Part shown: one piece after another, positions 7,850-18,161 of the stretch
Numbering within the stretch: the first letter of the stretch is position 1
Layout of the letters: each line of letters begins with the position of its first letter
From: Pseudomonas sp. Tri1
GTDB lineage: Bacteria > Pseudomonadota > Gammaproteobacteria > Pseudomonadales > Pseudomonadaceae
Length of the DNA: 64,000 bases
Assembly: GCF_017968885.1 (NCBI RefSeq)
Contig: NZ_CP072913.1
Coordinates: 6,488,501-6,552,500 of the forward strand
Direction of reading: 5' to 3'
Translations under genes and position numbers: made by a program
Notes under the pieces: model-generated
Database searches by the model: none
What the model was told of the DNA's origin: nothing
The model's input: the letters and a program-made list of their open reading frames with translations, nothing else

Positions 7850-9343
7850 TTACAGCTTGATCCAGGTCGACTTCAGTTCGGTGTACTTGTCAAAGGCATG
7901 CAGCGACTTGTCGCGACCGTTGCCCGACTGTTTGAAACCACCGAACGGCGCGGTCATGTCGCCGCCGTCGTACTGGTTGACCCATACGCTGCCCGCACGC
8001 AGGGCCTTAGCGGTCAGGTGAGCCTTGGAGATGTCCTTGGTCCATACCGCTGCGGCCAGGCCGTACGGCGTGTCATTGGCGATCTGGATGGCTTGCTCGG
8101 CGGTGTCGAAAGCGATGACCGATAGCACCGGACCAAAAATCTCTTCCTGGGCGATCTTCATCGCGTTGCTCACGCCATCGAAAATCGTCGGCTCGACGTA
8201 GGTGCCGCCGGTTTCCTCAAGGATCCGCTTGCCACCGGCCACCAGTTTGGCGCCATCGCTGTGACCGGCTTCGATGTAGGACAGCACGGTGTTCATTTGC
8301 TGGGTGTCCACCAGGGCACCGACATTGGTGGCTGGATCCAACGGATTGCCGGGCTTCCAGCCTTTGAGGGCCTCGATCACCAGCGGCAGGAACGTGTCTT
8401 TGATGGAGCGCTCCACCAACAACCGCGAACCGGCGGTGCAGACTTCACCCTGGTTGAACGCGATGGCGCTGGCGGCGGATTCGGCGGCGGCTTGCAGGTC
8501 CGGGGCATCGGCGAACACGATGTTCGGGCTCTTGCCACCGGCTTCCAGCCAGATGCGCTTCATGTTCGATTCACCGGAGTAAATCATCAGTTGCTTGGCG
8601 ATCTTGGTGGAACCGGTGAACACCAGGGTATCGACGTCCATGTGCAGGGCCAGGGCCTTGCCAACTGTGTGGCCGTAGCCAGGCAGCACGTTCAGCACGC
8701 CTTTCGGAATGCCGGCCTCAATCGCCAGTGCGGCAATGCGGATGGCGGTCAGCGGGGATTTTTCCGAAGGCTTGAGCACCACCGAGTTACCGGTGGACAG
8801 CGCCGGACCGAGTTTCCAGCAGGCCATCATCAAAGGGAAGTTCCACGGCACGATAGCGCCCACGACGCCCACCGGTTCGCGGGTCACCAGGCCCAGTTGA
8901 TCGTGGGGGGTAGCGGCCACTTCATCGTAGATCTTGTCGATGGCTTCACCGCTCCAGCTCAACGCTTGGGCTGCACCGGGGACATCAATGTTCAAGGAGT
9001 CGCTGATCGGCTTGCCCATGTCCAGGGTTTCGAGCAGCGCCAGTTCTTCGGCGTTCTGCTTGAGCAGGCCGGCAAATCGGATCATGGTCGCTTTGCGCTT
9101 GCTCGGCGCCAGGCGCGACCAGACACCGGAGTTGAAGGTGGCACGGGCATTCTCGACGGCACGCTGGGCGTCGGCGACATCACAGCTGGCGATCTTGCCC
9201 AGCACACGGCCATCGACCGGGCTGAGGCAATCAAAGGTTTCACCGGACACCGCATCGGTGTATTCACCGTTGATAAAGGCGCGGCCTTCGATCTTCAGGT
9301 CGCGAGCGCGTTGTTCCCAGTCGGCACGAGTCAGGGTGGTCAT
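7850..9343 (-). CDS. kauB: Aldehyde dehydrogenase (PuuC/KauB-like)
   Basis: A 497-residue NAD(P)+-dependent aldehyde dehydrogenase of the usual family length. Catalytic residues are visible: Asn168 in PWNFP, Glu267 in LEAGGKS and the nucleophile Cys302 in GEVCTAGS, with the FTGST nucleotide-binding loop before them. The position next to a PuuB-like gene and the order seen at PA5309-PA5312 suggest it is the KauB/PuuC enzyme. That enzyme oxidises aminoaldehydes from putrescine and arginine-derived gamma-guanidinobutyraldehyde. Upstream AGGAGGACACTCGC provides a strong ribosome-binding site. Substrate assignment is inferred from context. Confidence 0.88.
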   Translation of the reverse strand: MTTLTRADWEQRARDLKIEGRAFINGEYTDAVSGETFDCLSPVDGRVLGKIASCDVADAQRAVENARATFNSGVWSRLAPSKRKATMIRFAGLLKQNAEELALLETLDMGKPISDSLNIDVPGAAQALSWSGEAIDKIYDEVAATPHDQLGLVTREPVGVVGAIVPWNFPLMMACWKLGPALSTGNSVVLKPSEKSPLTAIRIAALAIEAGIPKGVLNVLPGYGHTVGKALALHMDVDTLVFTGSTKIAKQLMIYSGESNMKRIWLEAGGKSPNIVFADAPDLQAAAESAASAIAFNQGEVCTAGSRLLVERSIKDTFLPLVIEALKGWKPGNPLDPATNVGALVDTQQMNTVLSYIEAGHSDGAKLVAGGKRILEETGGTYVEPTIFDGVSNAMKIAQEEIFGPVLSVIAFDTAEQAIQIANDTPYGLAAAVWTKDISKAHLTAKALRAGSVWVNQYDGGDMTAPFGGFKQSGNGRDKSLHAFDKYTELKSTWIKL

Positions 9344-9585
9344 GCGAGTGTCCTCCTCTTATTGAGTACGAACGCTACACAGTGCGCAGCGCTCCAAGAA
9401 TTCTGCCCGGCCAGCCTGTTTTCGGCGCTTTTTTGGCATAGGGCACCCGCCACCCTAAACCAGCGGCCGGTCATGTTTCAATATATTTGACACAACGCAG
9501 GCAAACAGCCTTGCGATGTTCGTTTTAATAAACATAGACTTTGGCGCTTCCAGCCATTCGCGCCGTCATTACCGGGGATTACCGC

Positions 9586-9948
9586 ATGAGCATTCAGGAC
9601 ATCGTCGACTTCAGCCAGGCCAACACCACCGCCGAACGCTATCGCCCGGACCCAGCCAAGGTGTTCAAGGGCGACCCCGAGCAAACGGTGTTCAACCATT
9701 ACAGCAGCCCCTGCGGGCAAATGAACGCTGGCGTATGGGAAGGCGCCGTCGGTCAGTGGATGGTCAATTACACCGAGCATGAGTACTGCGAGATCGTCCA
9801 GGGCGTTTCCGTTCTGCGGGACGACGATGGTAATGCCAAGACCCTGCGGGCCGGTGACCGCTTTGTGATCCCGGCGGGGTTCAAGGGCACTTGGGAAGTG
9901 TTGGAGCCTTGCCGCAAGATTTATGTGGTGTTTGAACAGAAGAGTTGA
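9586..9948 (+). CDS. Cupin domain-containing protein
   Basis: A 120-residue single-domain RmlC-type cupin. The barrel motifs are seen as YTEHEYCEIVQGVSVL and LRAGDRFVIPAGFKGTWEV, a match to the cupin_3 (DUF861) type, in which metal-ligand histidines are partly replaced. The ATG at 9586 is chosen because it begins MSIQDIVDFSQ like relatives; an upstream TTG at 9541 would add 15 unconserved residues. It may be a small enzyme or sugar/amine-binding protein. It is divergent from kauB with 242 bases between them. Confidence 0.8.
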   Translation: MSIQDIVDFSQANTTAERYRPDPAKVFKGDPEQTVFNHYSSPCGQMNAGVWEGAVGQWMVNYTEHEYCEIVQGVSVLRDDDGNAKTLRAGDRFVIPAGFKGTWEVLEPCRKIYVVFEQKS

Positions 9949-10118
9949 ACCCCGCCGAAAAGGACGCTGACACTCTATCGCTGGCCAATGACCGCCGCAG
10001 CCGGTAAGACTGCGCACAGGCGCTACATGTTTCATCGTCGCAATGGCAACGCACAGGATGTGCGGCCAACTCGACAATGTGAGCGCCCTGACCCTATATA
10101 TATTTGCAAGGAGGCAAT

Positions 10119-10337
10119 ATGCCCGTCTTACCCGATCAATGCGATCTCGCCATCGCCCAATACACCATCGGCCAAAAATGCACCCCCGAACTGCTTGAAG
10201 AGGTTCGCGCCCTGGCCAACGGGGCTCCCGTACGCGCCACCGGCCCGAAATACCCTTCGAGCTGGGATCTGCGTCCGCGACGCATCAACCTGCACACCAA
10301 TGCCGACAGAATCATTGTCAGCATCAACTGCGGCTGA
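10119..10337 (+). CDS. I78-family peptidase inhibitor-like small protein
   Basis: A 72-residue protein. The C-terminal RPRRINLHTNADRIIVSINCG and the central GAPVRATGP fit the I78 potato-inhibitor-like family, in which an arginine-rich loop precedes a conserved Arg-Ile-Asn strand and a terminal Cys-Gly. A strong AAGGAGG lies just before ATG 10119. No signal peptide is apparent, so if it inhibits a protease that would be cytoplasmic. The assignment is by motif only. Confidence 0.7.
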   Translation: MPVLPDQCDLAIAQYTIGQKCTPELLEEVRALANGAPVRATGPKYPSSWDLRPRRINLHTNADRIIVSINCG

Positions 10338-10373
10338 TCGACACCGTCGCTGATACACAAACTGACGCACAAC

Positions 10374-10409
10374 AAAAAAGGCCCGTATCTCGCGATACGG
10401 GCCTTTTTC
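10374..10409. terminator. Bidirectional rho-independent terminator
   Basis: GGCCCGTATC and GATACGGGCC arms with a TCGC loop are flanked by A-rich sequence on the left and T-rich sequence on the right. It can therefore stop transcription both from the I78-like gene and from the leftward rpmB-rpmG operon. Confidence 0.9.
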
Positions 10410-10428
10410 GTAAGAAGGGAAAAATCAA

Positions 10429-10584
10429 TTACTTGATTTTGCCTTCCTTGTAGATCACGTGCTTGCGAACAACCGGATCATATTTCTTGATCTCGATTTT
10501 GTCCGGGGTAGTACGCTTGTTCTTGTCGGTAGTGTAGAAGTGACCAGTACCGGCGCTCGAGATCAAACGAATCAATTCACGCAT
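10429..10584 (-). CDS. rpmG: 50S ribosomal protein L33
   Basis: A 51-residue ribosomal protein L33 of the large subunit: [19 protein letters not shown] is followed by the conserved [16 protein letters not shown] segment. It lacks the zinc-binding cysteine pairs, so it is the C-minus (zinc-independent) type. It lies 11 bases downstream of rpmB in the same operon and ends just before a bidirectional terminator. Length is typical. Confidence 0.97.
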   Translation of the reverse strand: MRELIRLISSAGTGHFYTTDKNKRTTPDKIEIKKYDPVVRKHVIYKEGKIK

Positions 10585-10595
10585 GATTAGCTCCC

Positions 10596-10829
10596 TTAAA
10601 CCTTGCCATCGCGACGAAGTTCGGCCAGCACGACACTGATGCCACGCTTGTCGATGATACGCATGCCTTTGGCAGATACGCGCAGACGCACAAAACGTTT
10701 CTCTTCTTCAACCCAGAAGCGGTGATGCTGCAGGTTCGGCAGGAAACGACGACGGGTTTTGTTGTTTGCGTGGGAAATGTTATTCCCAGTCACCGGACCC
10801 TTACCGGTAACTTGACAGACTCTCGACAT
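10596..10829 (-). CDS. rpmB: 50S ribosomal protein L28
   Basis: A 77-residue large-subunit protein L28, starting [20 protein letters not shown] and containing [13 protein letters not shown] and [16 protein letters not shown], all family hallmarks. It is the first gene of the rpmB-rpmG operon. A sigma-70-like promoter (TTGTTG, 17 bases, TATAAA) lies about 150 bases upstream on the same strand, leaving a leader with a short hairpin near 10855-10873. Confidence 0.97.
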   Translation of the reverse strand: MSRVCQVTGKGPVTGNNISHANNKTRRRFLPNLQHHRFWVEEEKRFVRLRVSAKGMRIIDKRGISVVLAELRRDGKV

Positions 10830-11247
10830 GCCTCAGCCCTCTAAAACCACATGCCCAACCCGGCATGGGTTGGCCGCTTAATCTCTCAGTCATTTGGCGC
10901 CAGGCGCCGCGTTTCTTTAAGGGTCTTACCGGCTACACCTACAGTGAAGGAACCGGGCCCCTAGAAAAGAGCGCTGCTTTATACCAGAAAGACCACAGTG
11001 CAACAACAGCCGATGTGATTTGTCTTCACAGGAAATCCTCGACCAACCGCCCCGGACGGCTGGGGCAAAGGCTGGCGCGGCCCGTTACCACTCGTCGCTG
11101 CGCGCAGGTTTTTTTCACCCACGGCGGTTTTGAGCCATCAACGCGCCGGCGCAGAGTGCCGGAAAATGCAAAAAGGGGATAGTCATTTGGCGGCGAGCCC
11201 ACTAGGGTAGGCTTTTTCCAGACTGCACTCGCAGATGGGCCTCCGAC
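10830..11247. other. Intergenic region rpmB / peptide-binding protein gene
   Basis: These 418 bases hold the rpmB promoter described separately, and a 7-bp hairpin CCAACCC / GGGTTGG (about 10857-10873) that would lie in the rpmB leader. A GC-rich stretch near 11050-11180 shows no convincing gene. Short reading frames here have no recognisable product or ribosome-binding site. Confidence 0.5.
10978..11006 (-). promoter_or_regulatory. Probable sigma-70 promoter of rpmB-rpmG
   Basis: Read on the minus strand, a -35 element TTGTTG (11006-11001) and a -10 element TATAAA (10983-10978) are separated by exactly 17 bases. Transcription would give a leader of about 140 bases before rpmB. No other gene starts leftward here. 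Confidence 0.55.
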
Positions 11248-11265
11248 TTGCACAGGAAACCGACC

Positions 11266-12852
11266 ATGCGCCTCGCTGCCCTACCATTGTTGCTCGCCCC
11301 TCTGCTGATTACCCCGCAGGCCTTGGCCGCCGCCCTGAGCGTTTGCACCGAAGCCAGCCCGGAAGGGTTCGATGTCGTCCAGTACAACTCGCTGACCACC
11401 ACCAATGCCTCCGCCGACGTGCTGATGAACCGTCTGGTGGACTTCGACACCGCCAGCGGCAAGGTGGTGCCCAGCCTGGCCGAGCACTGGGAAGTCTCGA
11501 CCGACGGCCTGACGTACCTGTTCAAGCTACGCCCACAGGTCAAGTTCCATCGTACCGAGTACTTCACACCGCGCCGCGACCTGAGCGCCGAGGATGTGAA
11601 ATTCAGTTTCGAGCGCATGCTTGACCCAGCGAACCCTTGGCACAAGGTTGCACAGAGCGGCTTCCCCCATGCCCAGTCCATGCAACTGCCGGCGCTGATC
11701 AAGAAAATCGACGCGCTGGACCCGTTGACCGTGCGCTTCACCCTCGACCACGCGGACTCGACGTTCCTGGCGACGCTGAGCATGGGTTTTGCCTCCATCT
11801 ACTCGGCCGAATACGCCGATCAGTTGCTCAAGGCCGGCACGCCAGAAAAACTCAACAGCCTGCCGATCGGCACCGGCCCGTTCGTTTTCAACCGATTCCA
11901 GAAAGACGCGTCGATTCGCTACAAGGCCAACGCTGATTATTTCGGCGGCAAGCCCCAGGTGGATCCCTTGATCTTCGCCATCACGCCGGACGCCAACGTA
12001 CGCCTGCAGAAATTACGCCGAAACGAATGCCAGATCGCCCTTTCGCCCAAGCCGCTGGACGTCCAAGCCGCCCGGCAAGAGCCTGCATTGAGTGTGGCCC
12101 AGACCGACGCCTTCATGACCGCGTTCGTAGCGATCAACAGCCAGCATCCGCCGCTGGACAAACCCGAGGTGCGCCAAGCCATCAACCTCGCCTTCGACAA
12201 AGCCAGCTACCTCAAGACCGTCTTCGAAGGCACTGCCGAAGCAGCCAACGGCCCCTACCCGCCGAACACCTGGAGTTACGCCAAGAGCCTGCCCGGCTAC
12301 GCCCATGACCCGGCCAAAGCCCGCGACCTGCTGGCCAAGGCCGGCTTGAAAGAAGGCTTCCAGACCACCATCTGGACCCGCCCTTCCGGCAGCCTGCTGA
12401 ACCCCAACCCCAGTCTTGGCGCGCAATTGCTGCAGTCCGACCTCGCGGAAATCGGTATTCAGGCCGAAATCCGGGTAATCGAATGGGGCGAACTGATTCG
12501 CCGCGCCAAGGCCGGCGAGCATGACTTGCTCTTCATGGGCTGGGCCGGCGATAACGGCGATCCGGACAACTTCCTCACGCCACAGTTTTCCTGCGCGGCG
12601 GTCAAGTCCGGCACCAACTTCGCCCGCTACTGCAACCCGGACCTGGACAAACTGATCAGCGCCGGCAAGACCACCGGCGAACAAGGCGTGCGCACCAAAC
12701 TCTACGAACAGGCCCAGGCGCACATCCAGCAACAAGCCCTATGGCTCCCCCTGGCGCACCCAACCGCGTTCGCCCTGACCCGCAAGGATGTCCAAGGTTA
12801 TACGGTCAGCCCGTTCGGGCGGCAGGACTACTCCAAAGTCATCATCAAGTAA
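11266..12852 (+). CDS. Peptide ABC transporter substrate-binding protein (SBP_bac_5)
   Basis: A 528-residue periplasmic solute-binding protein of the oligopeptide/dipeptide (family 5) class. A signal peptide (MRLAALPLLLAPLLITPQAL, cleavage near Ala23-Ala) precedes LSVCTEASPEGFD. The family signature region is LAEHWEVSTDGLTYLFKLR and DVKFSFERML. The ATG at 11266 has AGGAAA seven bases upstream and gives a clean signal peptide; a TTG at 11248 is less likely. No permease genes are adjacent, so it would serve a transporter encoded elsewhere, such as the DppBCDF system. It corresponds in position to PA5317. Confidence 0.88.
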   Translation: MRLAALPLLLAPLLITPQALAAALSVCTEASPEGFDVVQYNSLTTTNASADVLMNRLVDFDTASGKVVPSLAEHWEVSTDGLTYLFKLRPQVKFHRTEYFTPRRDLSAEDVKFSFERMLDPANPWHKVAQSGFPHAQSMQLPALIKKIDALDPLTVRFTLDHADSTFLATLSMGFASIYSAEYADQLLKAGTPEKLNSLPIGTGPFVFNRFQKDASIRYKANADYFGGKPQVDPLIFAITPDANVRLQKLRRNECQIALSPKPLDVQAARQEPALSVAQTDAFMTAFVAINSQHPPLDKPEVRQAINLAFDKASYLKTVFEGTAEAANGPYPPNTWSYAKSLPGYAHDPAKARDLLAKAGLKEGFQTTIWTRPSGSLLNPNPSLGAQLLQSDLAEIGIQAEIRVIEWGELIRRAKAGEHDLLFMGWAGDNGDPDNFLTPQFSCAAVKSGTNFARYCNPDLDKLISAGKTTGEQGVRTKLYEQAQAHIQQQALWLPLAHPTAFALTRKDVQGYTVSPFGRQDYSKVIIK

Positions 12853-12858
12853 CCGGCT

Positions 12859-12884
12859 GTGGGAGCGAGCTTGCTCGCTCCCAC
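12859..12884. repeat. Single REP palindrome
   Basis: GTGGGAGCGAGC and GCTCGCTCCCAC arms form a near-perfect hairpin seven bases after the stop of the peptide-binding protein gene. It lies between that gene and the convergent radC gene. Confidence 0.85.
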
Positions 12885-12911
12885 AAGGGTTTTCCTATCG
12901 CCTGATATCGC

Positions 12912-13586
12912 CTACATCCACCCATACTCCGCCATGGACAGCGGCTCCCCATCGCCGACGATGAAATGGTCAAGCACCCTCACATCGATCAGCTCCAGGG
13001 CGTCTTGAAGCCGCTCGGTGAGCAACCGATCGGCCTGGCTGGGCTCGGTATTGCCGGAGGGGTGGTTGTGGCACAGGATCAGCGCAGCGGCGTTGTGAGC
13101 CAACGCCCTCTTGACCACTTGCCGGGGATAGACGCTGGCGCTGTCGATGGAACCGCGAAACAACGCCTCGTACGCCAGCACCCGATGCCGGGAGTCGAGG
13201 AACAGGCACCCAAACACTTCATGAGGCTCGTGGCGCAGCATGGCCTTGAGGTAGTCCCGCACTGCCAACGGACTCTCCAGCACAGAATCTCGCCGCAAGT
13301 TTTCGGCCAGATGCCGACGCCCCATTTCCAGTACTGCCTGCAACTGCGCAAACTTCGCCGGCCCCAGCCCCAGGTGCGCGCTGAAGGTGCTCAGATCGGC
13401 CTCGAGTAAAATCCGCAGGCCGCCGAATTGATGCAACAGATGTCGCGCCAGGTCCACCGCACTTTTGCCGGACACCCCCGTGCGCAGGAAAATCGCCAAC
13501 AGCTCGGCATCCGAAAGACTTGCCGCTCCTAACTCCAGTAACCGCTCCCGTGGCCGCTCGGCCACCGGCCAATCCCGAATACTCAT
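12912..13586 (-). CDS. radC: RadC family JAB1/MPN protein
   Basis: A 224-residue RadC/YicR protein with an N-terminal helix-hairpin-helix-like UPF0758 region ([20 protein letters not shown]) and a C-terminal JAB1/MPN metalloprotease-like domain. The metal motif is seen as [20 protein letters not shown] (His-x-His, Ser, later Asp). Despite its name, a direct DNA-repair function is not supported in later studies of the family. The start at 13586 ([12 protein letters not shown]) matches relatives although the frame stays open far upstream. It is divergent from coaBC, as in many gammaproteobacteria. Confidence 0.94.
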   Translation of the reverse strand: MSIRDWPVAERPRERLLELGAASLSDAELLAIFLRTGVSGKSAVDLARHLLHQFGGLRILLEADLSTFSAHLGLGPAKFAQLQAVLEMGRRHLAENLRRDSVLESPLAVRDYLKAMLRHEPHEVFGCLFLDSRHRVLAYEALFRGSIDSASVYPRQVVKRALAHNAAALILCHNHPSGNTEPSQADRLLTERLQDALELIDVRVLDHFIVGDGEPLSMAEYGWM

Positions 13587-13730
13587 GCCATCTCCCTGAT
13601 TGTGGGCACCGCTGTTCCATAGCGGTCGCTGTGATATCGTAGCCCATCTTTTTTGCAGGCGATTTGCACCCTGGCAGCTGCTGCCAAGGGGTTCGCCTTG
13701 CACTGACCACTGAACTCGAAAGGCAGGCCT

Positions 13731-14939
13731 ATGCAGCGGCTGTATCGGAAACGCATCGTTCTGGGCGTCGGCGGCGGCATTGCCGCCTACAAGAGCGCCG
13801 AGCTGGTTCGCCGACTCATCGACCAGGGCGCGGAAGTACGGGTCGTCATGACCCGCGGCGGTACTGAATTCATCACCCCGCTGACCATGCAGGCCCTGTC
13901 CGGGCACCCGGTCCACCTGGATTTGCTCGACCCAGCGGCCGAAGCCGCCATGGGCCATATCGAACTGGCCAAGTGGGCCGACCTGGTGCTGGTCGCCCCG
14001 GCCACCGCCGACTTGATCGCCCGCCTGGCCCAGGGCATTGCCGATGATCTGCTGACCACCCTGGTGCTCGCCACCGATGCCGTGGTCGCCGTCGCACCGG
14101 CCATGAACCAGGCCATGTGGCGCGACCCGGCCACCCAGGCCAATCTGCAATTGCTGGAAAGCCGCGACCTGAAGGTCTTCGGCCCGGCCTCCGGCAGCCA
14201 GGCCTGCGGCGATGTCGGCATGGGGCGCATGCTTGAAGCCACCGACCTGGCCCAGTGCGCCGCCGACTGCTTCCAGCGCCAGGCGTTGACTGGCAAACAC
14301 GTGCTGATCACTGCCGGGCCGACCCAGGAAAACATCGACCCGGTGCGCTACATCACCAACCACAGCTCGGGGAAAATGGGCTTCGCCCTGGCCGAAGCCG
14401 CGGTGGAAGCCGGTGCGCGGGTGACGCTGATCACAGGCCCCGTGCACCTGCCGACTCCGGACCGGGTCACCCGCATCGACGTAGTCAGCGCCCGGGACAT
14501 GCTCGCAGCCTGCGAAGCGGCCATCCCGTGCGACCTGTTCATCGCCTCGGCGGCGGTGGCGGACTACCGCCCCGAAGTCGTCGCCCCGCAAAAATTGAAG
14601 AAAGACCCTACAAGCGGTGACGGCCTGCTACTACAAATGGTGCGCAACCCAGACATTCTCGCCACCATCGCCACCCGCCCCGACCGTCCGTTCAGTGTCG
14701 GCTTCGCCGCCGAAACCGAACACCTGCTCGATTACGCCGCGCGCAAGCTCAAGGACAAGAACCTGGATTTGATCGTCGCCAACGACGTCGCCAACCCGAG
14801 CATCGGCTTCAACAGCGAAGAAAACGCCTGCAGCGTGATCGACCGCCAGTTGCACGCCACACTTTTCGCCCAGACCAGCAAGAGCAAGATCGCTCGCCAA
14901 CTGATCACTTTTATCGCCGAACGGCTGAACCAGGTTTAA
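13731..14939 (+). CDS. coaBC: Bifunctional phosphopantothenoylcysteine decarboxylase/synthetase
   Basis: A 402-residue cytoplasmic enzyme making 4'-phosphopantetheine in coenzyme A synthesis. The N-terminal CoaC flavoprotein domain shows [18 protein letters not shown], the active-site His76 in [11 protein letters not shown], the [11 protein letters not shown] loop, PAMNQAMW and [11 protein letters not shown] with the catalytic cysteine. The C-terminal CoaB domain begins near residue 190 with [18 protein letters not shown] and includes [10 protein letters not shown] and the KLKK motif. Length is normal. dut follows after five bases, so they are co-transcribed. Confidence 0.96.
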   Translation: MQRLYRKRIVLGVGGGIAAYKSAELVRRLIDQGAEVRVVMTRGGTEFITPLTMQALSGHPVHLDLLDPAAEAAMGHIELAKWADLVLVAPATADLIARLAQGIADDLLTTLVLATDAVVAVAPAMNQAMWRDPATQANLQLLESRDLKVFGPASGSQACGDVGMGRMLEATDLAQCAADCFQRQALTGKHVLITAGPTQENIDPVRYITNHSSGKMGFALAEAAVEAGARVTLITGPVHLPTPDRVTRIDVVSARDMLAACEAAIPCDLFIASAAVADYRPEVVAPQKLKKDPTSGDGLLLQMVRNPDILATIATRPDRPFSVGFAAETEHLLDYAARKLKDKNLDLIVANDVANPSIGFNSEENACSVIDRQLHATLFAQTSKSKIARQLITFIAERLNQV

Positions 14940-14944
14940 TTTTC

Positions 14945-15400
14945 ATGCACGCTCTACAAGCCAAGATCCTCGATCCACGCATCGGCAACGAATTCCCGCT
15001 GCCGCAATACGCCACACCGGGCTCCGCCGGCCTCGACCTGCGGGCGATGCTCAAGCAGGACACGATCCTTGAGCCGGGCCAGACCCTGCTGATCCCTACC
15101 GGCCTGTCGGTGTACATCGGCGACCCAGGCCTGGCCGCCTTGATCCTGCCGCGCTCGGGCCTGGGCCATAAGCACGGCATCGTGCTGGGCAACCTGGTGG
15201 GCCTGATCGATTCCGATTATCAGGGCGAACTGATGGTCTCGTGCTGGAACCGCGGCCAGACGGCGTTCAACATCGCCGTGGGCGAGCGCATTGCCCAACT
15301 GGTGCTGGTGCCGGTGGTCCAGGCGCATTTCGAATTGGTGGAAGAATTCGACGAGAGCCAGCGCGGTGCCGGCGGTTTCGGGCACTCCGGCAGCCACTGA
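14945..15400 (+). CDS. dut: dUTP diphosphatase
   Basis: A 151-residue homotrimeric dUTPase that hydrolyses dUTP to dUMP and pyrophosphate, preventing uracil incorporation and feeding thymidylate synthesis. All five motifs are visible: [45 protein letters not shown] and the C-terminal [10 protein letters not shown]. It lies five bases after coaBC and 257 bases before algC, the common Pseudomonas order. Confidence 0.97.
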   Translation: MHALQAKILDPRIGNEFPLPQYATPGSAGLDLRAMLKQDTILEPGQTLLIPTGLSVYIGDPGLAALILPRSGLGHKHGIVLGNLVGLIDSDYQGELMVSCWNRGQTAFNIAVGERIAQLVLVPVVQAHFELVEEFDESQRGAGGFGHSGSH

Positions 15401-15657
15401 TCCTGCTGTTCGGGCCGGGCGTCCTGCCCGGCCGGTTTATTAAGCTTCTGTTTCAGGACAAAAAATGCGCAATGGCTTTCTGCTAGGTTTCCCATCCGGA
15501 ATCAATGTATTAGGCGTCCGAGGTCGGGGTAACGCTGTCTCATGGCATTTTCCCACCACGAACTCTCTGTCAAAAACGCCGTCATACCCTTCAGTTTGAG
15601 CCTGTCGACGCTAACCGTCGGCCTGTCCAGTCACTTTCCTGATAGAGCGCCCCGCCC

Positions 15658-17055
15658 ATGAACACCCCAGCTGCAATCGCCCCGATCTTCCCTGACAGCA
15701 TCTTTCGCGCCTACGACATCCGTGGCGTGGTACCGGAAACCCTTACCGCCGAAACCGCCTACTGGATCGGCCGCGCCATTGGCTCCCAGAGCCTGGCCCA
15801 GGGCGAGCCGAACGTGTCCGTCGGCCGTGATGGCCGTCTGTCGGGCCCTGAGCTGGTCGAACAGTTGATCAAAGGCGTTGCCGACAGTGGCTGCCACGTC
15901 AGCGACGTGGGCCTGGTGCCGACCCCGGCGCTGTACTACGCCGCCAATGTGCTGGCCGGCAAATCCGGCGTGATGCTCACCGGCAGCCACAACCCGTCGA
16001 ACTACAACGGCTTCAAGATCGTCATCGCCGGCGACACCCTCGCCAACGAGCAGATCCAGGCCCTGCACACCCGCCTCAAGACCAACGACCTGAGCAGCGG
16101 CCAGGGCAGCATCACCAAGGTCGATATCCTCGAGCGCTACAACGACGAAATCGTAAAAGACGTGAAGCTCGCCCGCCGCCTGAAAGTCGTGGTCGACTGC
16201 GGCAACGGCGCGGCCGGCGTGATCGCCCCACAGTTGATCGAAGCCCTGAACTGCGAAGTCATTCCGCTGTTCTGCGACGTGGACGGCAACTTCCCCAACC
16301 ATCACCCGGACCCGGGCAAGCTGGAAAACCTCGAAGACCTGATCGCCAAGGTCAAGGAAACCAATGCCGACCTGGGCCTGGCCTTCGACGGCGACGGCGA
16401 CCGCGTGGGCGTGGTGACCAATACCGGCAGCGTGGTGTTCCCCGACCGCCTGCTGATGCTGTTCGCTCGCGACGTGGTGGCGCGCAATCCGAACGCCGAA
16501 ATCATCTTCGACGTTAAATGCACCCGTCGCCTGGTGCCACTGATCAAGGAATATGGTGGTCGCCCATTGATGTGGAAGACCGGTCATTCGTTGATCAAGA
16601 AGAAAATGAAACAGAGCGGCGCCCTGCTGGCCGGCGAGATGAGCGGCCACATCTTCTTCAAAGAACGCTGGTTCGGTTTCGACGACGGTATTTACAGCGC
16701 CGCGCGCCTGCTGGAAATCCTCAGCAAGGAAAAATCCAGCGCCGAAGAGCTGTTCGCAACCTTCCCGAACGATATTTCTACGCCAGAAATCAATATCCAT
16801 GTGACCGAAGAGAGCAAATTCAGCATCATTGATGCACTGCACGACGCTCAATGGGGCGAAGGCGCCGAACTGACCACCATCGACGGTGTGCGGGTCGACT
16901 ATCCCCACGGCTGGGGCCTGGTTCGCGCATCCAACACCACACCGGTGCTGGTGCTGCGTTTCGAGGCCGACAACGAGGCCGAACTGCAGCGCATCAAGGA
17001 TGTGTTCCACAACCAACTCAAACGTGTTGCACCTGATCTCCAACTACCGTTTTGA
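15658..17055 (+). CDS. algC: Phosphomannomutase/phosphoglucomutase
   Basis: A 465-residue alpha-D-phosphohexomutase that interconverts mannose-6-P/mannose-1-P and the glucose pair. It supplies precursors for alginate, LPS core and other exopolysaccharides. The phosphoserine is Ser110 in TGSHNPSNYNGFK, the Mg2+ loop is Asp244-x-Asp246-x-Asp248 (FDGDGDRVG), the sugar-binding GEMSGHIFF loop follows, and the phosphate-binding RASNTTPVLVLRFE closes the protein. Length agrees with P. aeruginosa AlgC (about 463). argB follows after 27 bases. Confidence 0.97.
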   Translation: MNTPAAIAPIFPDSIFRAYDIRGVVPETLTAETAYWIGRAIGSQSLAQGEPNVSVGRDGRLSGPELVEQLIKGVADSGCHVSDVGLVPTPALYYAANVLAGKSGVMLTGSHNPSNYNGFKIVIAGDTLANEQIQALHTRLKTNDLSSGQGSITKVDILERYNDEIVKDVKLARRLKVVVDCGNGAAGVIAPQLIEALNCEVIPLFCDVDGNFPNHHPDPGKLENLEDLIAKVKETNADLGLAFDGDGDRVGVVTNTGSVVFPDRLLMLFARDVVARNPNAEIIFDVKCTRRLVPLIKEYGGRPLMWKTGHSLIKKKMKQSGALLAGEMSGHIFFKERWFGFDDGIYSAARLLEILSKEKSSAEELFATFPNDISTPEINIHVTEESKFSIIDALHDAQWGEGAELTTIDGVRVDYPHGWGLVRASNTTPVLVLRFEADNEAELQRIKDVFHNQLKRVAPDLQLPF

Positions 17056-17082
17056 TTTTTTGAAGCATCACCGGAGCCCTGA

Positions 17083-17988
<906 letters not shown>

Positions 17989-18000
17989 GCGACACCGGTA

Positions 18001-18043
18001 AAAAAAGACCCCGCTCAGCCTGGTTGAGCGGGGTCTTTTTTTG
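18001..18043 (+). terminator. Rho-independent terminator after argB
   Basis: GACCCCGCTCA / TGAGCGGGGTC stem with a short loop, A-rich before and T7 after, 12 bases downstream of the argB stop. Confidence 0.95.
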
Positions 18044-18050
18044 CCTTGCT

Positions 18051-18148
18051 CCTGTGGGAGCGAGCTTGCTCGCGATAGCAATTTATCATTCAACATCAAT
18101 GCTGGCTGACACACCGCTATCGCGAGCAAGCTCGCTCCCACAGGGGGA
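18051..18148. repeat. REP doublet (REPIN-like)
   Basis: Two oppositely oriented REP cores (about 18053-18076 and 18117-18142) flank about 40 unrelated bases. It lies between the argB terminator and the end of the convergent pyrE gene. Confidence 0.92.
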
Positions 18149-18161
18149 TTACGCAGATCTC

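Noticed and set aside
8261..9490. Long rightward frame opposite the aldehyde dehydrogenase gene
   Set aside because: It mirrors the complement of a well-conserved enzyme; composition is His/Gln/Gly-rich as is usual for antisense frames in GC-rich DNA.
12912..14591. A very long leftward open frame extending radC across coaBC
   Set aside because: The conserved RadC N-terminus begins at 13586; the upstream part is the antisense shadow of coaBC and lacks any recognisable domain.
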